Origin: CBDHCC01 sp965261015
Lineage (GTDB): Bacteria; Pseudomonadota; Alphaproteobacteria; Sphingomonadales; Sphingomonadaceae
Length of the DNA stretch: 64,000 nucleotides
Reading direction: 5' to 3'
Assembly (NCBI GenBank): GCA_965261015.1
Contig: CBDHCC010000001.1
Span: 992,001 to 1,056,000, forward strand
This document shows positions 17,509 through 25,858 of the stretch, one piece after another. Below the pieces are notes generated by a model, which searched no databases, had not been told where the DNA came from, and saw nothing but the letters and a program-made list of their open reading frames with translations. Position numbers and translations under genes: made by a program. The stretch's first letter is position 1. Every line of letters begins with the position of its first letter.

Positions 17509-17901
17509 ATGTCCGTCCTCTCCAAGATCTTCACCTGGTGGAACGGTGCCACCTTCGGCACCTGGCTGACCGCCAAGCGGCACGGGGCCGAGGTGGGCCG
17601 TGACGCGCTGGGCAACAGCTATTTCGAGATTCGACGGGGCAAGGGCCAGCCGCCGCGCCGTTGGGTGATGTACGCCGGCAACAACGACGCCAGCCTGGTG
17701 ACGCCGCAATGGCACGGATGGCTGCACGGCACGCTGGCCGAGTTGCCGGGCGAAGCGCTGCCGCCGCCGCGACCCTGGGAAGCGGAGCCGCTGGCCAACC
17801 AGACGGGCACGCCGCTGGCCTATCGTCCGGCCGGTGCGATCGGCGACGGGTCGCTGCGGGCGACCGCGCGGGGCGATTACGAGGCGTGGACGCCGGAGTG
17901 A
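17509..17901 (+). CDS. NADH:ubiquinone oxidoreductase subunit NDUFA12-like protein
   Basis: A 130-residue homologue of the complex I accessory subunit NDUFA12 (B17.2). The diagnostic blocks are FTWWNGATFGTWLTAKRHGAEVGRD, GNSYFE, RRWVMYAG, ASLVTPQWHGWLHG and the C-terminal YEAWTPE. In alphaproteobacteria it is a supernumerary complex I subunit on the membrane-arm/peripheral-arm junction, and its gene lies away from the nuo operon beside DUF2155 and aat, as here. The stop overlaps the GTG start of the DUF2155 gene (GTGA). Confidence 0.93.
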   Translation: MSVLSKIFTWWNGATFGTWLTAKRHGAEVGRDALGNSYFEIRRGKGQPPRRWVMYAGNNDASLVTPQWHGWLHGTLAELPGEALPPPRPWEAEPLANQTGTPLAYRPAGAIGDGSLRATARGDYEAWTPE

Positions 17902-18434
17902 GGGCGCGCGCCGCCGTGCTCGCCGCGCTCGCGCTCGGCGCGGCGGGCTGCGATCGGGAGGATCCGGTGGCCCGGCGCGCCCGCGCGCCCGTCGACCAGC
18001 CCGCGCAGTCGGCGATCGCGGAGCCGGAGGGCACGACCCCGATGACCGAACGCGTGGCCGTTCTGGGTGTGCTCAACAAGCGCAACGGGCGCACCCGCGA
18101 CCTGGAGATGAAGCCCGGTCAGAATGCGCGCGTGGGCGACGCGGTCGTGCGGCTGCGCGCCTGCGACCGGACCCAGGATTGGGAGGCGGAGCAGCTGACG
18201 GCTGCGTTCGTGCAGCTGGACGTGGCCGACGCCCGCCGTCGCGTCCGCCGGGTGTTTTCCGGCTGGCTGTTCAAGGAGACGCCGTCGCTCAACGTCGTCG
18301 AGCACCCCGTCTACGACGTCTGGGTCAAGGAATGCCGGATGACGCGGCCGGGCGAGACGCCGTTGGAGGATGCCGAGTCGAACGCCGACCAGTCCGCATC
18401 GGCCGACAACGCGTCCGCCAGCAGCGAGCAGTAA
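17898..18434 (+). CDS. DUF2155 domain-containing lipoprotein
   Basis: A 178-residue protein. The short N-terminus ends in a lipobox-like LGAAGC, and the mature region contains the DUF2155 core: AVLGVLNKRNGRTRDLEMKPG, RLRACDRTQDWE, then FSGWLFKETPSLNVVEHPVYDVWVKEC with two conserved Cys that could form a disulfide. The C-terminal tail (about 35 residues) is low-complexity Ser/Ala/Asp and lies opposite the 3' end of aat. The function is unknown; the gene is usually beside the NDUFA12 gene, to which it is coupled by GTGA here. The GTG at 17898 is the only start that keeps the lipobox. Confidence 0.82.
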   Translation: MRARAAVLAALALGAAGCDREDPVARRARAPVDQPAQSAIAEPEGTTPMTERVAVLGVLNKRNGRTRDLEMKPGQNARVGDAVVRLRACDRTQDWEAEQLTAAFVQLDVADARRRVRRVFSGWLFKETPSLNVVEHPVYDVWVKECRMTRPGETPLEDAESNADQSASADNASASSEQ

Positions 18435-18997
18435 CGCGCCCGGCTGACCTCCACCGCGCCCATGCTGGTCAGGTGCTGGGTGAGGAACTGGCAATCGAGC
18501 AAACGAAAGCCGCCGACCCGCAGGCGCGCGACCAGCGCCGCCAATGCGGCCTTCGACGCGTCCGTGCGCCGGCTGAACATCGATTCGCCGAAGAACGCGC
18601 CGCCCCGGCGGATGCCGTACAGGCCGCCGGCGAGCGCGCCATCGGTCCAGCACTCCACGGAATGGGCGTGTCCGCGCTCGTGCAACGCGGTGACCGCGTC
18701 CGCGATCGCGCGATTGATCCACGTGCTTTCCCGGTCGGGCGCGGGTTCGGCGCAGGCGGCGACCACCTCCGCAAAGGCGCGATCGACGGTAAAGGCGAAG
18801 CGGTCCTGCCGCAGCCGCTTGGCGAGCGAGCGGGAGAGGTGGAACGCGTCGAGGGGCAGAATGCCGCGTCGGCGCGGCTCGACCCAATAGACCTCGGCCG
18901 CGTCGGCCCCATCGGCCATCGGGAACACGCCCGTGCCATAGGCGTGGAGCAACAGGTCGGGGTCGATGCCCCGCACCGGCGGGCGCGGGCGGATCAT
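18311..18997 (-). CDS. aat: Leucyl/phenylalanyl-tRNA--protein transferase
   Basis: A 228-residue N-end-rule enzyme that adds Leu or Phe from tRNA to proteins with N-terminal Arg or Lys, marking them for ClpAP. Signatures are LLHAYGTGVFPM, VYWVEPRRRGILPLDAFH, STWINRAI, HSVECW, LAGGLYGIRRGGAFFGESMFSR and FRLLDCQFLTQHLTSMGAVEVSR. The ATG at 18997 overlaps the stop of the alpha/beta-hydrolase gene as ATGA. The 3' 124 bases overlap the convergent DUF2155 gene; both protein ends there are poorly conserved tails. Confidence 0.95.
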   Translation of the reverse strand: MIRPRPPVRGIDPDLLLHAYGTGVFPMADGADAAEVYWVEPRRRGILPLDAFHLSRSLAKRLRQDRFAFTVDRAFAEVVAACAEPAPDRESTWINRAIADAVTALHERGHAHSVECWTDGALAGGLYGIRRGGAFFGESMFSRRTDASKAALAALVARLRVGGFRLLDCQFLTQHLTSMGAVEVSRARYCSLLADALSADADWSAFDSASSNGVSPGRVIRHSLTQTS

Positions 18998-20004
18998 CGC
19001 GCGGTCGCGGCCCGATCGGGTGCCATGAACGCGCCGCCTTCGCCGGGTCCGCCGGGCCGCCGCAGCCCGTCGAGGAACGTCAGCACCGGTGTCACGCTGG
19101 CCTGCGGGTCCTCGACCATCGGGATGTGCCCCGCCGCCGGCAACACCACCAGCCGGCTGTTGGGCAGCGCCTGGTCGAACCATGTGCCGCCTTTCACCGG
19201 GACCAGCCGGTCGCGAGCGCCCCAGATCAGCAGGGCCGGCACGGTGATCGCCGCCATCGCCTGCGCGGTGGCCGGCGCGCGTGGCGCGCGCGTGCGGACC
19301 AGGGTGGCCGCCCGATTGCCGGACCGCAGCAGCATGTCGCGATACCGCTCCACCAGCGCCGGTGTCACCTTCGACGGGTCGCCGAAGGTGTCCTCCACGC
19401 TTCCACGCACCAGCGCGGGCGGGGTGACCCACCGGACCAGCGGCGCGGCGAGCGGCGCGTTGGCCAGGCGAAAGCCCAGCGGCACGCGATCCGGGGCGTT
19501 GCCGGGCGCTCCGGCCGCATCGACCAGGATCAGCCCCGTCACCCGCTCCGGATGGGCGGCGGCGAAGGTCCAGGCGACCTGCCCGCCCATCGAGTTGCCA
19601 CCGATGACGAAGCGATCCAGTCCGACGACGTCCGCGACCCTGCCGGCCACCCGCGCCAGATCGGCCATGCGATAGCGGTCCCGCGGGTCGGGGCCGGTCA
19701 GCCCGTGGCCGGGCTGGTCATAGCGGACCACCCGATACCGCCCCGTGAGGGCTCTCGCCCAACCGTCCCAGTCCTCCAGCGACGAGGACGAACCGTGCAG
19801 CAGCAGAACGGCCGGGGCGTCGCGCGGGCCTTCGTCCCGGACCCGCACCACGAGCCCGGGGTCCAAGGTCACGAACCGGTCGGCGGCCGTCGCATAGCGG
19901 TCCCGCACGGTTTCGACGGCGAGGTCGGGCGCGTAGCCCCACGCCGCGAACAGCGCCACGAAGGCGACGATTCCCATGACGAGCAGCAGCAACAGTCGCT
20001 TCAT
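18994..20004 (-). CDS. Alpha/beta hydrolase with N-terminal membrane anchor
   Basis: A 336-residue alpha/beta-fold hydrolase. An uncleaved-looking hydrophobic N-terminus (residues 4-22) is followed by VLLLHGSSSSLEDW (oxyanion region), the nucleophile elbow GGNSMGGQVAW (Ser), a GARDRLVP segment with the acid and a C-terminal AAGHIPMVEDP with the catalytic His. The best-matching general class is the epoxide hydrolase/haloperoxidase-like lipase group; the substrate is unknown. It is the upstream partner of aat (ATGA overlap). The start was set at the ATG before the MKRLLLLL signal. Confidence 0.85.
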   Translation of the reverse strand: MKRLLLLLVMGIVAFVALFAAWGYAPDLAVETVRDRYATAADRFVTLDPGLVVRVRDEGPRDAPAVLLLHGSSSSLEDWDGWARALTGRYRVVRYDQPGHGLTGPDPRDRYRMADLARVAGRVADVVGLDRFVIGGNSMGGQVAWTFAAAHPERVTGLILVDAAGAPGNAPDRVPLGFRLANAPLAAPLVRWVTPPALVRGSVEDTFGDPSKVTPALVERYRDMLLRSGNRAATLVRTRAPRAPATAQAMAAITVPALLIWGARDRLVPVKGGTWFDQALPNSRLVVLPAAGHIPMVEDPQASVTPVLTFLDGLRRPGGPGEGGAFMAPDRAATAR

Positions 20005-20130
20005 CGCTCTACCGTCTCGCCTTATCGGAGGAATGGTTGCCGACCGCCACGCGCGGACCGAACTCCCGGTCTTCTGGCACGACGACCCGGCGCGGGTCCA
20101 GTCGGTGCCCATGGGGATTTGGGAGAGCGT

Positions 20131-20829
20131 ATGCTGCGTTGGGTGGCCGGTCTGGTTGGTTCGGGTGTGGGTGTGGCGGCGCTGGCATTGGGCGCTCCGC
20201 AGGCGGAAAGCCGGCCCGTTGTGGCCGCGACGACAGCTCCGGCCGGATCGATCGCGGCGGCACCGGCCGCGCCCGCGAACATGCTTGCGACCGTCACGCG
20301 CGCGGCCCCGCCGGCCGACAGCCAAACCGCGACGCTGAAGCGCATCGCACGGCGCGAGCTGGACCGCCTGGGATCGGCCATAACCCGGCGTGACCGTGTG
20401 GCGATCGTCGACTTTTCGCGCCCGTCGAGCGAGCCACGCCTGTTCCTGGTCGACATGACGACGGATCGGGTGACCGCCTATCGCGTCTCGCACGGCCGTG
20501 GATCGGACCCGACCCACAGCGGGCGACTCCAGCGCTTTTCCGGCATCGAGGGGTCCGAAGCCACAGCGCGCGGAGCCTATCGCACCGCGGAACTCTACAC
20601 GGGCCAGCACGGCCAATCCATGCGCCTGGACGGGCTGGACGCCGACAACCGGTTGGCCCGCGCGCGCGCCATCGTGGTGCACGCCGCCGCCTATGCCGAG
20701 CCGGGCGTCGTGCGGTCGCAGGGCCGGCTGGGCCGGTCGCAGGGCTGCTTCGCGCTCGCCTCGGCCGATCTGGCCCCGGTAATCGCTTTCCTGGGGCAGG
20801 GCCGACTGCTGTTCGCCGACCGCCTGTGA
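20131..20829 (+). CDS. L,D-transpeptidase catalytic domain family protein (YkuD-like)
   Basis: A 232-residue exported protein with a signal peptide (LRWVAGLVGSGVGVAALALGA) and a linker rich in Ala and Pro. The C-terminal domain has HGRGSDPTHSG, an extended RLDGLDADNRLARARAIVVHAA segment and the active-site GRLGRSQGCFALA with the nucleophilic Cys after the conserved His of VVHAA. This is the pattern of the murein L,D-transpeptidase catalytic family (YkuD_2). A role in peptidoglycan cross-linking or lipoprotein attachment is inferred. The ATG at 20131 is preceded by GGGAGAG. It is divergent from the hydrolase, with a 126-bp shared upstream region. Confidence 0.8.
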   Translation: MLRWVAGLVGSGVGVAALALGAPQAESRPVVAATTAPAGSIAAAPAAPANMLATVTRAAPPADSQTATLKRIARRELDRLGSAITRRDRVAIVDFSRPSSEPRLFLVDMTTDRVTAYRVSHGRGSDPTHSGRLQRFSGIEGSEATARGAYRTAELYTGQHGQSMRLDGLDADNRLARARAIVVHAAAYAEPGVVRSQGRLGRSQGCFALASADLAPVIAFLGQGRLLFADRL

Positions 20830-20833
20830 CCGG

Positions 20834-21517
20834 CTAGGCGGAGGCCAGGGCGGCGTCGCCCTGGCTGAACGCCGCCCAGTCTTCGATCTCCACCACGCCC
20901 CGCGTCAACCGCAATACGCCTTCGCGCCGAAGCGCGCCGAGCACGCGATTGACGTGAATGTGCGTCATGCCGATCAGGTCCGCCAGTTGGCCCTGAGTCA
21001 TGGGCATGTCGAAGCGCTCCGCCTGCGCCGCGATGATCCCGTTGGCCGCCAGCCGGCGGTGTGTCTGAGCCAGGAAGGTCAGCAGGCGCTCGCTGGCGTT
21101 CAAGCGCCCCACGGCGGCCAGCGCTTCGCGCAGCAACGCCGCGTCCTGGGCCATGCGGCGCAGCAGGTCGGTCGCCAGAGCCGGTTCGCGCGGCAGTTCG
21201 TCGGCCAGTTCGGTGAGCGGCCGGCAGGCCACGCGGACCGGCGTCAGGGCGGTGATCCGGTCGGTGGCCGGCGCGCCCGCCCACACGTCGAGCCCGATGA
21301 TGTCGCCGGGCAGATAGGTCGCGTTGGTCGAGACGCGGCCGTCCGGCAGGCGGCGGTTCCGCAGCAGCCAGCCGTCCTCCACCAGGCACAGGGATGTGGC
21401 GATCATCGGGTCGATCCGCTCGCCCGGTATGCCGTGTTGGTCGGACCCGGCCCGCCGCACCCAGTACGCGACGGTGTCGGCGCGCTCAGTCACTCGGCTG
21501 TCCAACCCGCTTCCCAT
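20834..21517 (-). CDS. Crp/Fnr family transcriptional regulator
   Basis: A 227-residue regulator. The N-terminal half is a cyclic-nucleotide-binding-like beta-barrel (LCLVEDGWLLRNRRLPDGR and ATYLPGDIIGLDVWAG), then a dimerisation helix and a C-terminal winged helix-turn-helix with MTQGQLADLIGMTHIHVNRVLGALRREGVL. No Fnr-type N-terminal Cys cluster is present, so oxygen sensing through a [4Fe-4S] cluster is unlikely. This subgroup, with the DLIGMTxxHVNRVL recognition helix, is abundant in Sphingomonadales and usually uncharacterised. It ends 4 bp from the convergent L,D-transpeptidase gene and lies 55 bp after accC on the same strand. Confidence 0.85.
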   Translation of the reverse strand: MGSGLDSRVTERADTVAYWVRRAGSDQHGIPGERIDPMIATSLCLVEDGWLLRNRRLPDGRVSTNATYLPGDIIGLDVWAGAPATDRITALTPVRVACRPLTELADELPREPALATDLLRRMAQDAALLREALAAVGRLNASERLLTFLAQTHRRLAANGIIAAQAERFDMPMTQGQLADLIGMTHIHVNRVLGALRREGVLRLTRGVVEIEDWAAFSQGDAALASA

Positions 21518-21572
21518 CTCGGTGCCGTTGCCAGAGTTTTCCGTCTGACGCCAGAGGGTTACCGCTGCCCTG

Positions 21573-22916
21573 TCACGTCCGCTTCAACCAGTCTTCCAGC
21601 CACTTGATCGTGTAAGCGCCCTCCAGGAACTCGGGATCGCGGATCAGCGCCTGGTGGAGCGGGATGGTGGTGGTGACGCCTTCGATTACGAACTCCTCCA
21701 GCGCGCGGCGCAGCCGCATGACGCAGCCTTCGCGCGTGCGGCCATAGACGATCAGCTTGGCGATCATGGAGTCGTAATAGGGCGGCACGGTGTAGCCGGC
21801 GTAGAGCCCGCTATCGACGCGCACATGCATGCCGCCCGGCGCGTGATAGCCGGTCACCCGGCCTGGTGAGGGGGCAAAGGTGCGCGGATCCTCCGCGTTG
21901 ATACGGCATTCGATCGCGTGGCCGGTCCACCGCACCTCGTCCTGCGTGACGGACAGAGGGCGACCTTCGGCCACGCGGATCTGCTCGCGCACCAGATCGA
22001 GGCCGGTGATCATCTCGGTCACCGGATGTTCGACCTGCAGCCGGGTGTTCATCTCGATGAAGTAGAATTCGCCCGCTTCCCACAGGAACTCGATCGTGCC
22101 CGCGCCGCGATACCCCATGTCGGCCATCGCGTTGGCGCAGATCGCCCCCATCCGCCCGCGATCGGCGGCGGACAGGACCGGGGAGGGCGCCTCTTCCAGC
22201 ACCTTCTGGTGCCGCCGCTGCAGCGAACAGTCGCGCTCCCCCAGATGGATCGCGTTGCCCTCGCCGTCGCCGAACACCTGGAACTCGATGTGCCGGGGGT
22301 CGCCCAGGTATTTTTCCAGGTACACTGTGTCGTCGCCGAAGGCGGCCTTGGCCTCCGAACGAGCTTGACCGATCAGGCTCTCCAGTTCGTCCGGGCGGGC
22401 GACCACCTTCATCCCGCGCCCGCCGCCGCCCGACGCGGCCTTGACCAGCACCGGATAGCCGACCCGCTCGGCCACCCGGCGGGCCTCGTCCAACTCACGG
22501 ATCGCGCCGTCGGAGCCCGGCACGAGCGGCAGGCCCAGTTCGGCGGCCGCGCGCTTGGCGGCGACCTTGTCCCCCATGATCCGGATGTGCTCGGGCTTGG
22601 GGCCGACGAAGGAGAGGCCGTGCTGCTCCACGATCTCGGCGAACCGCGCGTTCTCGGATAGGAAGCCGTAACCCGGATGGATCGCGTCGGCCTGGCTGAT
22701 TTCCGCGGCGGAAATGATGTTCGGGATGTTGAGGTAGCTCTCGCCGGCCGGCGGGGGACCGATGCAGATCGCCTCGTCCGCCAGGCGGACGTGCATGGCG
22801 TCGGCGTCGGCGGTGGAGTGCACCGCCACCGTGCGGATGCCCATCTCGTGCGCCGCGCGGTGAATGCGGAGCGCGATTTCGCCCCGATTGGCGATCAGCA
22901 GCTTTTCAATAGCCAT
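21573..22916 (-). CDS. accC: Acetyl-CoA carboxylase biotin carboxylase subunit
   Basis: A 447-residue ATP-grasp enzyme that carboxylates biotin on AccB, the first half-reaction of malonyl-CoA synthesis. Signatures: KLLIANRGEIALRIHRAAHEMG at the N-terminus, the flexible Gly-rich lid KAASGGGGRGMKVV, ERDCSLQRRHQKVLEEAPSP, FYFIEMNTRLQVEHPVTE with the metal-binding Glu/Asn residues, and the VDSGLYAGYTVPPYYDSMIAKL C-terminal domain. The length is typical. It follows accB by 5 bp in the aroQ-accB-accC operon common to alphaproteobacteria. Confidence 0.97.
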   Translation of the reverse strand: MAIEKLLIANRGEIALRIHRAAHEMGIRTVAVHSTADADAMHVRLADEAICIGPPPAGESYLNIPNIISAAEISQADAIHPGYGFLSENARFAEIVEQHGLSFVGPKPEHIRIMGDKVAAKRAAAELGLPLVPGSDGAIRELDEARRVAERVGYPVLVKAASGGGGRGMKVVARPDELESLIGQARSEAKAAFGDDTVYLEKYLGDPRHIEFQVFGDGEGNAIHLGERDCSLQRRHQKVLEEAPSPVLSAADRGRMGAICANAMADMGYRGAGTIEFLWEAGEFYFIEMNTRLQVEHPVTEMITGLDLVREQIRVAEGRPLSVTQDEVRWTGHAIECRINAEDPRTFAPSPGRVTGYHAPGGMHVRVDSGLYAGYTVPPYYDSMIAKLIVYGRTREGCVMRLRRALEEFVIEGVTTTIPLHQALIRDPEFLEGAYTIKWLEDWLKRT

Positions 22917-22921
22917 TGGTG

Positions 22922-23410
22922 TCAGTCGATGACGACGAGGGGCTGGTCGTATTCGACGGGCTGCCCGTTCTCGACCAGCACTGCGCGGACCGTGCCCGCC
23001 CTCGGCGCCTCGATCGGGTTCATCACCTTCATCGCCTCCACGATCAGCAAGGTGTCGCCCGCCGCGACCGTCCTGCCCACCGCGGCGAAGGGCGGAGAGC
23101 CCGGCTCCGCGGCCAGATAGGCGGTGCCGACCATCGGCGACCGCACGGCGTCGGCCGGCACCGCGTCGTCGACGGGGTTCGCGGGTTCCGTCGCCGCTGT
23201 GGGCGCAAAGGGCACCGGCGTGGCCGGCAGGGCGGTGCCCACGACCGGGGTGGCCGGCGGATGCTTGCGGATCACGCGCACCTTTCGGTCGCCGTCCTCC
23301 ACCTCGATCTCGGTCAGCTGCGACCGGTCGAGCAGTTCGGCGAGCTGTTCGATCAGGTCGATGTCGACCGCCATCCGGCCGCCCCCGCTCCTCGCCCCGT
23401 CGTCAGCCAT
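22922..23410 (-). CDS. accB: Acetyl-CoA carboxylase biotin carboxyl carrier protein
   Basis: A 162-residue carrier. The N-terminal helix LIEQLAELLDRSQLTEIEVEDGDRKVRV is typical of AccB, followed by a Pro/Ala-rich mobile linker (about 50-90) and the C-terminal biotinyl domain with VRSPMVGTAYLAAEPG and VEAMKVMNPIEA, in which Lys is biotinylated. The ATG at 23410 is preceded by AAGGGGCGAACG and overlaps the aroQ end by 8 bp; a second in-frame ATG 36 bases downstream is a weaker candidate. Confidence 0.95.
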   Translation of the reverse strand: MADDGARSGGGRMAVDIDLIEQLAELLDRSQLTEIEVEDGDRKVRVIRKHPPATPVVGTALPATPVPFAPTAATEPANPVDDAVPADAVRSPMVGTAYLAAEPGSPPFAAVGRTVAAGDTLLIVEAMKVMNPIEAPRAGTVRAVLVENGQPVEYDQPLVVID

Positions 23411-23873
23411 CGTTCGCCCCTTCCTGACCGATCAGCCCGGCCACCGCGTCGAGTGCCAGGCGATAGGACAGCGCGCCGAACCCCGCAACGGTACCGGCGA
23501 CGGCCGGCGCCAGCAGGCTCAGATGCCGAAAGGGTTCGCGCGCCGCCGGGTTCGACAGGTGCACCTCCACCACCGGCACAGGGCACGCCTTGACGGCGTC
23601 GTGGAGTGCCACGGACGTGTGCGTCAGCCCGCCGGCGTTCAGCAGCACGCCCGCCGCCCCGCCGCCCAACCCGGCCTCCGCCAGCCAGTCGACCAGATGC
23701 CCCTCGTGGTTCGACTGGCGCAGGTCGACGCCGAGGCCGAGGTCCAGCCCCCGGTCCTCCAGCGTGGCGGCGATGTCGTCGAGCGTCTGGGTGCCGTAGA
23801 TCGCCGGCTCCCGCGCGCCCAGCAGGTTCAGGTTGGGGCCGTTCAGCACGAAGATAACGGGCCGGTCGGCCAT
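23403..23873 (-). CDS. aroQ: Type II 3-dehydroquinate dehydratase
   Basis: A 156-residue dodecameric dehydroquinase of the shikimate pathway. FVLNGPNLNLLGAREPAIYG at the N-terminus carries the catalytic loop Arg and Tyr; LRQSNHEGHLVDWL, LLNAGGLTHTSVALHDA and VEVHLSNPAAREPFRHLS give the substrate-binding His, Asn and Arg residues. The length is normal. It is the first gene of the aroQ-accB-accC operon; the divergent thiS gene begins 83 bp away. Confidence 0.96.
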   Translation of the reverse strand: MADRPVIFVLNGPNLNLLGAREPAIYGTQTLDDIAATLEDRGLDLGLGVDLRQSNHEGHLVDWLAEAGLGGGAAGVLLNAGGLTHTSVALHDAVKACPVPVVEVHLSNPAAREPFRHLSLLAPAVAGTVAGFGALSYRLALDAVAGLIGQEGANDG

Positions 23874-23956
23874 GGTGCGCGCCTCCTGCGCGGTTGCCGC
23901 GCCTGCGTGGCGGACCCTATATGCGCGCCACCTCCACAGGCAACTGGCGACGGGTC

Positions 23957-24178
23957 ATGACCACCGACAACACCATCAACCTGCGCGTGAACGGAGAGCA
24001 CCGGCGGGTGCGCGACGGGCTGACGCTCGCCGGCCTGGCCCGAGAGCTGGGGCTGGCGCCGGAAAAGGTGGCGGTCGAACGCAATCTGGAGGTCGTGCCC
24101 CGATCGACCCTGGCGGACGTGGCGCTGGTGGACGGCGACGAGATCGAGATCGTCACCTTCGTGGGCGGCGGCGCGTGA
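23957..24178 (+). CDS. thiS: Sulfur carrier protein ThiS
   Basis: A 73-residue beta-grasp sulfur carrier for thiazole synthesis. The pattern INLRVNGEHRRV, LARELGLAPEKVAVERNLEVVPRS and VDGDEIEIVTFVGGGA is clear. ThiS normally ends exactly in Gly-Gly, which is thiocarboxylated. Here the frame reads one Ala past the glycines before the stop. The ATG at 23957 is chosen over an upstream ATG that adds 21 atypical residues. The stop overlaps the GTG of thiG (GTGA). Confidence 0.9.
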   Translation: MTTDNTINLRVNGEHRRVRDGLTLAGLARELGLAPEKVAVERNLEVVPRSTLADVALVDGDEIEIVTFVGGGA

Positions 24179-24948
24179 CCGACGATCGCTGGAGCGTCGC
24201 GGGGCGCTCTTTCTCGTCCCGGCTGATCGTCGGCACCGGCAAGTACAAGGACTTTGCCCAGAACGCCGCGGCGGTCGAGGCGGCGGGGGCCGAGATCGTG
24301 ACCGTCGCGGTCCGCCGGGTGAACGTGTCCGATCCCGGCGCGCCGATGCTGACGGACGCCATCGACCCCGCGAAAGTCACCTACCTGCCGAACACGGCCG
24401 GTTGCTTCGACGCCGACAGCGCGGTCCGCACGCTGCGTCTGGCGCGCGAGGCGGGGGGCTGGACGCTCGTGAAGCTGGAGGTGCTGGGCGAGGCCCGCAC
24501 GCTTTATCCCGACATGCGCGAGACCCTGAAGGCGACCGAGACGCTGGTGCGCGAGGGGTTCCAGCCGATGGTCTATTGCACGGACGATCCGATCGCGGCG
24601 CGCCAATTGGAGGAGGCGGGGGCGGTCGCCATCATGCCCCTGGGCGCGCCGATCGGGTCCGGTCTGGGAATCCAGAATCGCGTCACCATCCGCCTGATCG
24701 TCGAGGGGGCGGGGGTGCCCGTGCTGGTCGATGCGGGCGTCGGCACGGCGTCGGACGCCGCGGTCGCGATGGAACTGGGTTGCGACGGCGTTCTGATGAA
24801 CACGGCGATCGCGGAGGCGCGGGACCCGATCGCGATGGCGCGCGCCATGCGCCTGGCGGTCCAGGCGGGCCGCACCGCCTATCTGGCCGGCCGGATGGGA
24901 CGCCGCCTCTACGCCGATCCGTCCTCGCCCCTGGCGGGGTTGATCTGA
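24175..24948 (+). CDS. thiG: Thiazole synthase ThiG
   Basis: A 257-residue TIM-barrel enzyme that builds the thiazole phosphate ring from deoxyxylulose phosphate, dehydroglycine/iminoglycine and ThiS-thiocarboxylate. SSRLIVGTGKYKD opens the barrel, VTVAVRRVN follows, and VKLEVLG holds the Schiff-base Lys. Phosphate-binding loops are seen in MPLGAPIGSGLGIQN and VDAGVGTASDAAVAMELG. The start is GTG, coupled to thiS. No TPP riboswitch was recognisable upstream of thiS. Confidence 0.96.
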   Translation: MTDDRWSVAGRSFSSRLIVGTGKYKDFAQNAAAVEAAGAEIVTVAVRRVNVSDPGAPMLTDAIDPAKVTYLPNTAGCFDADSAVRTLRLAREAGGWTLVKLEVLGEARTLYPDMRETLKATETLVREGFQPMVYCTDDPIAARQLEEAGAVAIMPLGAPIGSGLGIQNRVTIRLIVEGAGVPVLVDAGVGTASDAAVAMELGCDGVLMNTAIAEARDPIAMARAMRLAVQAGRTAYLAGRMGRRLYADPSSPLAGLI

Positions 24949-24998
24949 CGCGGGCCGCGCGCGACAGAGGGCCGGCGGACGGTTGGGGAGACGGGTTG

Positions 24999-25802
24999 AT
25001 GAAGCACGCATTTCTGTTGGCGGCGCTCGCCCTGTCCGCCTGCAACGCCACTCCGGTCGAAGCGCCCGAGACCTCGGCGGACGGCGAAGCGCGGTCGGTG
25101 CCCGCGCGACCGGCGGACGTCAGCTTCGCGGCGGCGGACGGCGTGACGCTGCACGGCAACTTCTACCCCGCCCAGAACCCGCGCGCGCTCATCCTGCTGC
25201 TGCATCAGGCCGGATCGAACCGCGCCGAATACACCGACATCGCGCCGCGACTGGCCGCGGAGGGCTATTCCGCGCTGGCGATCGACCAGCGATCGGGCGG
25301 CACGATGTTCGGCGCGTCCAATCAGACGGTCGTGGAACAGGGGCGCAGCGCCCCCTTCGACGAGGCGCGGGCGGACGTGGAGGCGGCGATCGGCTGGGCG
25401 AAGGGACAGAAGCTTCCGGTCATCCTGTGGGGCTCGTCCTATTCGGCGGCGCTCGTCATCCTGGCCGCGGCCGATCATCCCGAACTGAGCGGAGCGCTCG
25501 CCTTTTCCCCCGGCGAATATCTGGCCGCGAAGGGCGCGGTGCATCAGGCGGCGGCGCGGCTGAGGGTCCCGCTGTTCGTGACCGCGGCGCGCGAACCGGC
25601 GGAGGTTCAGGACGCGCGCACGATCGTGGCGGCCGTGCCGGGCGACGCCGCGACCCTGTACCTGCCGACGTTCGGCGGCGCGCACGGATCGGTGGCGCTG
25701 ACCGCCACGGCCAATCCCGACGGTGCCAGCGGTGCCTGGGAGGCGGTCGACGGCTTCCTGCGCCGGATCACCGCGGGAACGCCCGATCGGTCGGATCGTT
25801 GA
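24999..25802 (+). CDS. Alpha/beta hydrolase lipoprotein (dienelactone hydrolase-like)
   Basis: A 267-residue protein with a lipobox (LALSAC, Cys at about 15). The mature part is an alpha/beta hydrolase: ILLLHQAGSNRAEY (oxyanion region with HQ in place of HG), LAIDQRSGG, a nucleophile elbow VILWGSSYSAALVI (Ser), and a C-terminal GGAHGSVAL with the likely catalytic His. The substrate is unknown. The ATG at 24999 starts the signal peptide directly. It stands about 50 bp after thiG on the same strand. Confidence 0.82.
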   Translation: MKHAFLLAALALSACNATPVEAPETSADGEARSVPARPADVSFAAADGVTLHGNFYPAQNPRALILLLHQAGSNRAEYTDIAPRLAAEGYSALAIDQRSGGTMFGASNQTVVEQGRSAPFDEARADVEAAIGWAKGQKLPVILWGSSYSAALVILAAADHPELSGALAFSPGEYLAAKGAVHQAAARLRVPLFVTAAREPAEVQDARTIVAAVPGDAATLYLPTFGGAHGSVALTATANPDGASGAWEAVDGFLRRITAGTPDRSDR

Positions 25803-25858
25803 TCCTTCAGGACCGGCGATCCGGACCGGACGGGCATCCCGCCCGAGGGAGATTGAAC

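Noticed and set aside
23874..23956. TPP riboswitch before thiS
   Set aside because: The 83-bp gap lacks the conserved CUGAGA and related thi-box elements.
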